From Anas platyrhynchos (taxonomy: Eukaryota; Chordata; Aves; Anseriformes; Anatidae), in contig NC_092600.1 in NCBI RefSeq assembly GCF_047663525.1, positions 7,707,501-7,771,500 on the forward strand: 64,000 nt of DNA, in the 5' to 3' direction. The position numbers and the translations under genes were made by a program. A model generated the notes under the pieces. That model had not been told where the DNA came from and ran no database searches. It saw nothing but the letters and a program-made list of their open reading frames with translations. Below, one piece after another: positions 63,101 to 64,000 of this stretch (position 1 is its first letter; each line of letters begins with the position of its first letter).

Positions 63101-63524
63101 GGCAGAAAGTTTTGTTTCAGAAAGAAGGGGCAGAGAAACCTGGTACTCAACCTGCTCTAATCAGGAAACCTCAGCCTTTCTAGAGATGAGACCATCTACG
63201 AGTTACGGGGAGAACACACAAATACACAGCTGTGTTAGCAATTGCAGCTCACTCCTTGCTCCTCTCCCATTCCTTCAGTGTAAGGAAGGTTTTGCCCTTT
63301 CTTGCTCTCTTCCCCTCCATCTATACCCCAAATTACTGTTTTTTGTTGCAACCTGTTTTTTCTCAAAGAATAACTCATCTTTTCCAGCACGGATAACAAT
63401 CCTGTTATAAAACATTATCACATCAATGAAACAACAGACTTTCCCAAGCGATATTATTTGGCAGAAAAGCACGTGTTTGACTGCATCCCTGAACTCATTA
63501 ACTATCACCAGCACAATGCAGGAG
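41997..63524 (+). CDS. ITK: ITK tyrosine kinase, first ten coding exons (3' part outside window)
   Basis: Tec-family kinase that acts below the T-cell receptor: recruited to PIP3 by its PH domain and to SLP-76/LAT by SH2 and SH3, it phosphorylates PLC-gamma1. Plus-strand exons: 41997-42134, 54616-54720, 56500-56581, 57985-58113, 58751-58791, 59625-59776, 60356-60421, 60600-60654, 62671-62750, 63388-63524. They join in frame to 328 codons that keep human ITK numbering at key sites: R29 of the PH domain, zinc ligands H121, C132, C133 and C143 of the Tec-homology motif, [10 protein letters not shown]180 in the SH3 AIYDY, W208, and R265 of the SH2 FMVRDS motif. Human ITK has about 620 residues, so the end of SH2 and the whole kinase domain lie past the right edge. 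There is no sign of disruption. The start [20 protein letters not shown] matches human ITK closely. Confidence 0.97.
47095..47290 (-). mobile_element. Diverged CR1-like fragment, antisense
   Basis: Blocks such as TTGGAGGGCACATCTG near the start, an AGATCAACACTCAGAGCAGG motif, and ACTTTGGGCAACCTGTTCC near 47260 follow the order of an antisense CR1 3' region with many substitutions. The borders are approximate. Confidence 0.55.
50175..50200. repeat. 26-bp perfect palindrome
   Basis: GTTTATATGTTTA followed directly by its exact reverse complement, just upstream of the CR1 copy at 50221. A third GTTTATATGT copy follows at 50205. Confidence 0.9.
50221..50493 (+). mobile_element. CR1 LINE 3' fragment, sense orientation
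   Basis: A 5'-truncated CR1 end of about 270 bp. It shows the conserved CACTGGAACAGGTTGCCCAG block, GGCCAGGCTGGATGGGGCTC and the terminal CCATTCTATGATTCTATG 8-bp repeat. Its length and intactness suggest a fairly recent avian insertion inside ITK intron 1. Confidence 0.88.
51866..51904. repeat. Short tandem duplication
   Basis: The block ATCTAAAAAAAAATACCAG occurs twice in direct succession in ITK intron 1. Similar GTTGTTCT..GTATCTAAGA stretches lie on both sides, suggesting a slippage-type or nested duplication. Confidence 0.8.
54090..54220. repeat. GT and GTTTT simple repeats
   Basis: A (TG)8-9 run near 54092-54107 and about six TGTTT units near 54186-54217, both near the end of ITK intron 1. 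Confidence 0.85.
54313..54380 (-). mobile_element. CR1 LINE 3' scrap, antisense
   Basis: ATCACAGAATCACAGAATTG followed by GGTTGGAAGAGACCTCAAGATCATC is the reverse complement of the CR1 3' terminus. Only about 65 bp remain, some 240 bp upstream of ITK exon 2. Confidence 0.8.
54616..54720 (+). CDS. ITK: ITK exon 2: PH domain
   Basis: A 105-nt phase 0-0 exon between CTTTCAG|AAAA and TTCCAG|GTGAGT. It encodes [20 protein letters not shown] and the following PH strands up to YKYPFQ. Confidence 0.95.
56500..56581 (+). CDS. ITK: ITK exon 3: PH domain C-terminal part
   Basis: An 82-nt exon, phase 0 in and 1 out, between CTCTCCAG|ATCA and GAAG|GTAACA. It encodes [18 protein letters not shown], the last strand and C-terminal helix of the PH domain. 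Confidence 0.95.
57985..58113 (+). CDS. ITK: ITK exon 4: Tec-homology zinc motif
   Basis: A 129-nt phase 1-1 exon between TTTTCCAG|AAAC and AATG|GTATGG. It encodes the Btk-type zinc finger: H121 in KYHPDFW, C132 and C133 in WRCC, and C143 in VGC. All four ligands are intact. Confidence 0.95.
58751..58791 (+). CDS. ITK: ITK exon 5: proline-rich segment
   Basis: A 41-nt exon, phase 1 in and 0 out, between TTTCAG|CCTC and TGG|GTGAGT. It encodes [21 protein letters not shown] is the intramolecular SH3 ligand of ITK. Human ITK has EDNRRP here. Confidence 0.92.
59625..59776 (+). CDS. ITK: ITK exon 6: SH3 domain
   Basis: A 152-nt exon, phase 0 in and 2 out, between TTGTGCAG|AAAT and ACGG|GTAAGT. 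It encodes most of SH3, with AIYDY (Y180, the autophosphorylation site), the acidic RT loop and HWW (W208). Its first residues (KLLLDTKEA) differ from the human RRPLWEPEET linker while keeping domain spacing. Confidence 0.95.
60356..60421 (+). CDS. ITK: ITK exon 7: SH3 end and SH3-SH2 linker
   Basis: A 66-nt exon, phase 2 in and 2 out, between TTAACAG|GCAT and TGA|GTAAGT. It encodes [18 protein letters not shown], the last SH3 strand and the linker. Confidence 0.95.
60600..60654 (+). CDS. ITK: ITK exon 8: start of SH2
   Basis: A 55-nt exon, phase 2 in and 0 out, between TTTCAG|ATGG and GAG|GTAAGC. It encodes [18 protein letters not shown], the first strand and helix A of SH2. Confidence 0.93.
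62671..62750 (+). CDS. ITK: ITK exon 9: SH2 core
   Basis: An 80-nt exon, phase 0 in and 2 out, between TCTTGCAG|GGTA and TTAAG|GTACGG. It encodes [20 protein letters not shown]; the R in FMVRDS (R265) is the phosphotyrosine-binding arginine. Confidence 0.95.
63388..63524 (+). CDS. ITK: ITK exon 10: SH2 C-terminal half
   Basis: A 137-nt exon, phase 2 in and 1 out, between TTTTCCAG|CACG and AGGAG|GTGAGT. It encodes the IKHYHI strand, the [20 protein letters not shown] stretch (helix B region) and QHNAG. This is the last ITK exon in the window. Confidence 0.95.
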
Positions 63525-64000
63525 GTGAGTGAAGGCTGAGGCCAGCCAGAGAAGTCGTTGTTTTGCCATGCAGCCAGGTGACTGTTTTGAATGAAGGAAG
63601 CCTCTCAAGCCTACTGTCCTTACAGTGAAATGCTATCTTGGCACTTGGATGTCAGTATAATGATCATCTTGACTCAGCTTTCAACATTACATCTTCGTTT
63701 TGGTGGTCCTTCTGAGGCTGAGGATGACCAACACAGATGTTGTATGTCATCCAGATATACCACAGAGAGCCCTTTCTTTCTCTGGAGTCCATGGGAGTGT
63801 GTCAGCACTGCCAGACCATGCTACCTGCTTGAGTTACACTGCAGCACCTTCTTGCTCATGAGGTGATATAGCCCTGGGCCTTGACTTGACACAAAGTCAG
63901 GGACATGGCCAGGATCCATAGCCAAATGTGGGAGGCATCAAAGATTCCTGCCCCTACAGCTCAGGTGCACCAAGGGAAACCTTGGGTTTCGAATATACCT
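63525..64000 (+). other. ITK: Start of ITK intron 10
   Basis: Sequence after the exon 10 donor. The next SH2 exon is not visible before the window ends. Confidence 0.7.

Larger units (their letters stand above)
54721..63387 (+). other. ITK: ITK introns 2-9
   Basis: Intron spans are 54721-56499, 56582-57984, 58114-58750, 58792-59624, 59777-60355, 60422-60599, 60655-62670 and 62751-63387. I found no extra coding exon or recognised transposon body in them; a short A run lies at 61191-61204. Confidence 0.7.

Noticed and set aside
1-64000. CRISPR arrays, operons, rRNA, tRNA or viral genes
   Set aside because: No spaced direct repeats, no clustered intact ORFs and no recognisable RNA or retroviral gene motifs; the window is intron-containing vertebrate DNA.

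Overview
This is vertebrate nuclear DNA, most likely from a bird and probably a galliform such as chicken. Coding sequence sits in short exons with GT-AG introns, there is one CpG-rich promoter, and several 5'-truncated CR1 LINE fragments end in the 8-bp ATTCTATG-type tail typical of avian CR1. The gene order matches the conserved segment known from human 5q33 (TIMD4, HAVCR1, HAVCR2, MED7, FAM71B, ITK), which corresponds to chicken chromosome 13 in my recollection. No prokaryotic, viral, CRISPR or rRNA/tRNA feature was recognised.

Layout. 1-5300 is a non-coding left flank. 6666-16675 (minus) is a nine-exon TIM-family gene: signal peptide, IgV domain, long Thr/Ser/Pro mucin stalk, transmembrane segment and short tail. 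It is predicted at 382 aa and best fits TIMD4. 20380-27609 (minus) is a seven-exon second TIM gene with the same signal-peptide and IgV exon lengths but a very short mucin stalk. It is predicted at 242 aa and sits where mammals carry HAVCR1/HAVCR2. 30953-31645 (minus) is MED7, whole in one coding exon, with an untranslated first exon in a CpG island around 31.9-32.3 kb. 32.3-41.9 kb has no recognised gene, and FAM71B is not seen, but two coding-like minus-strand ORFs at about 34.8-35.6 kb deserve attention. 41997-63524 (plus) holds the first ten coding exons of ITK (PH, Tec-homology zinc motif, proline-rich segment, SH3 and most of SH2). The rest of SH2 and the kinase domain lie beyond the right edge.

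The genes do not form an operon. TIM proteins are immune and phagocytic surface receptors, ITK is a T-cell signalling kinase and MED7 is a general Mediator subunit; their adjacency is old vertebrate synteny. Exon borders were assigned by eye from splice consensus, reading phase and family similarity. In both TIM genes the internal exons keep frame exactly, while the last exons are the least certain. The best candidate for something undescribed is the pair of minus-strand ORFs between MED7 and ITK.
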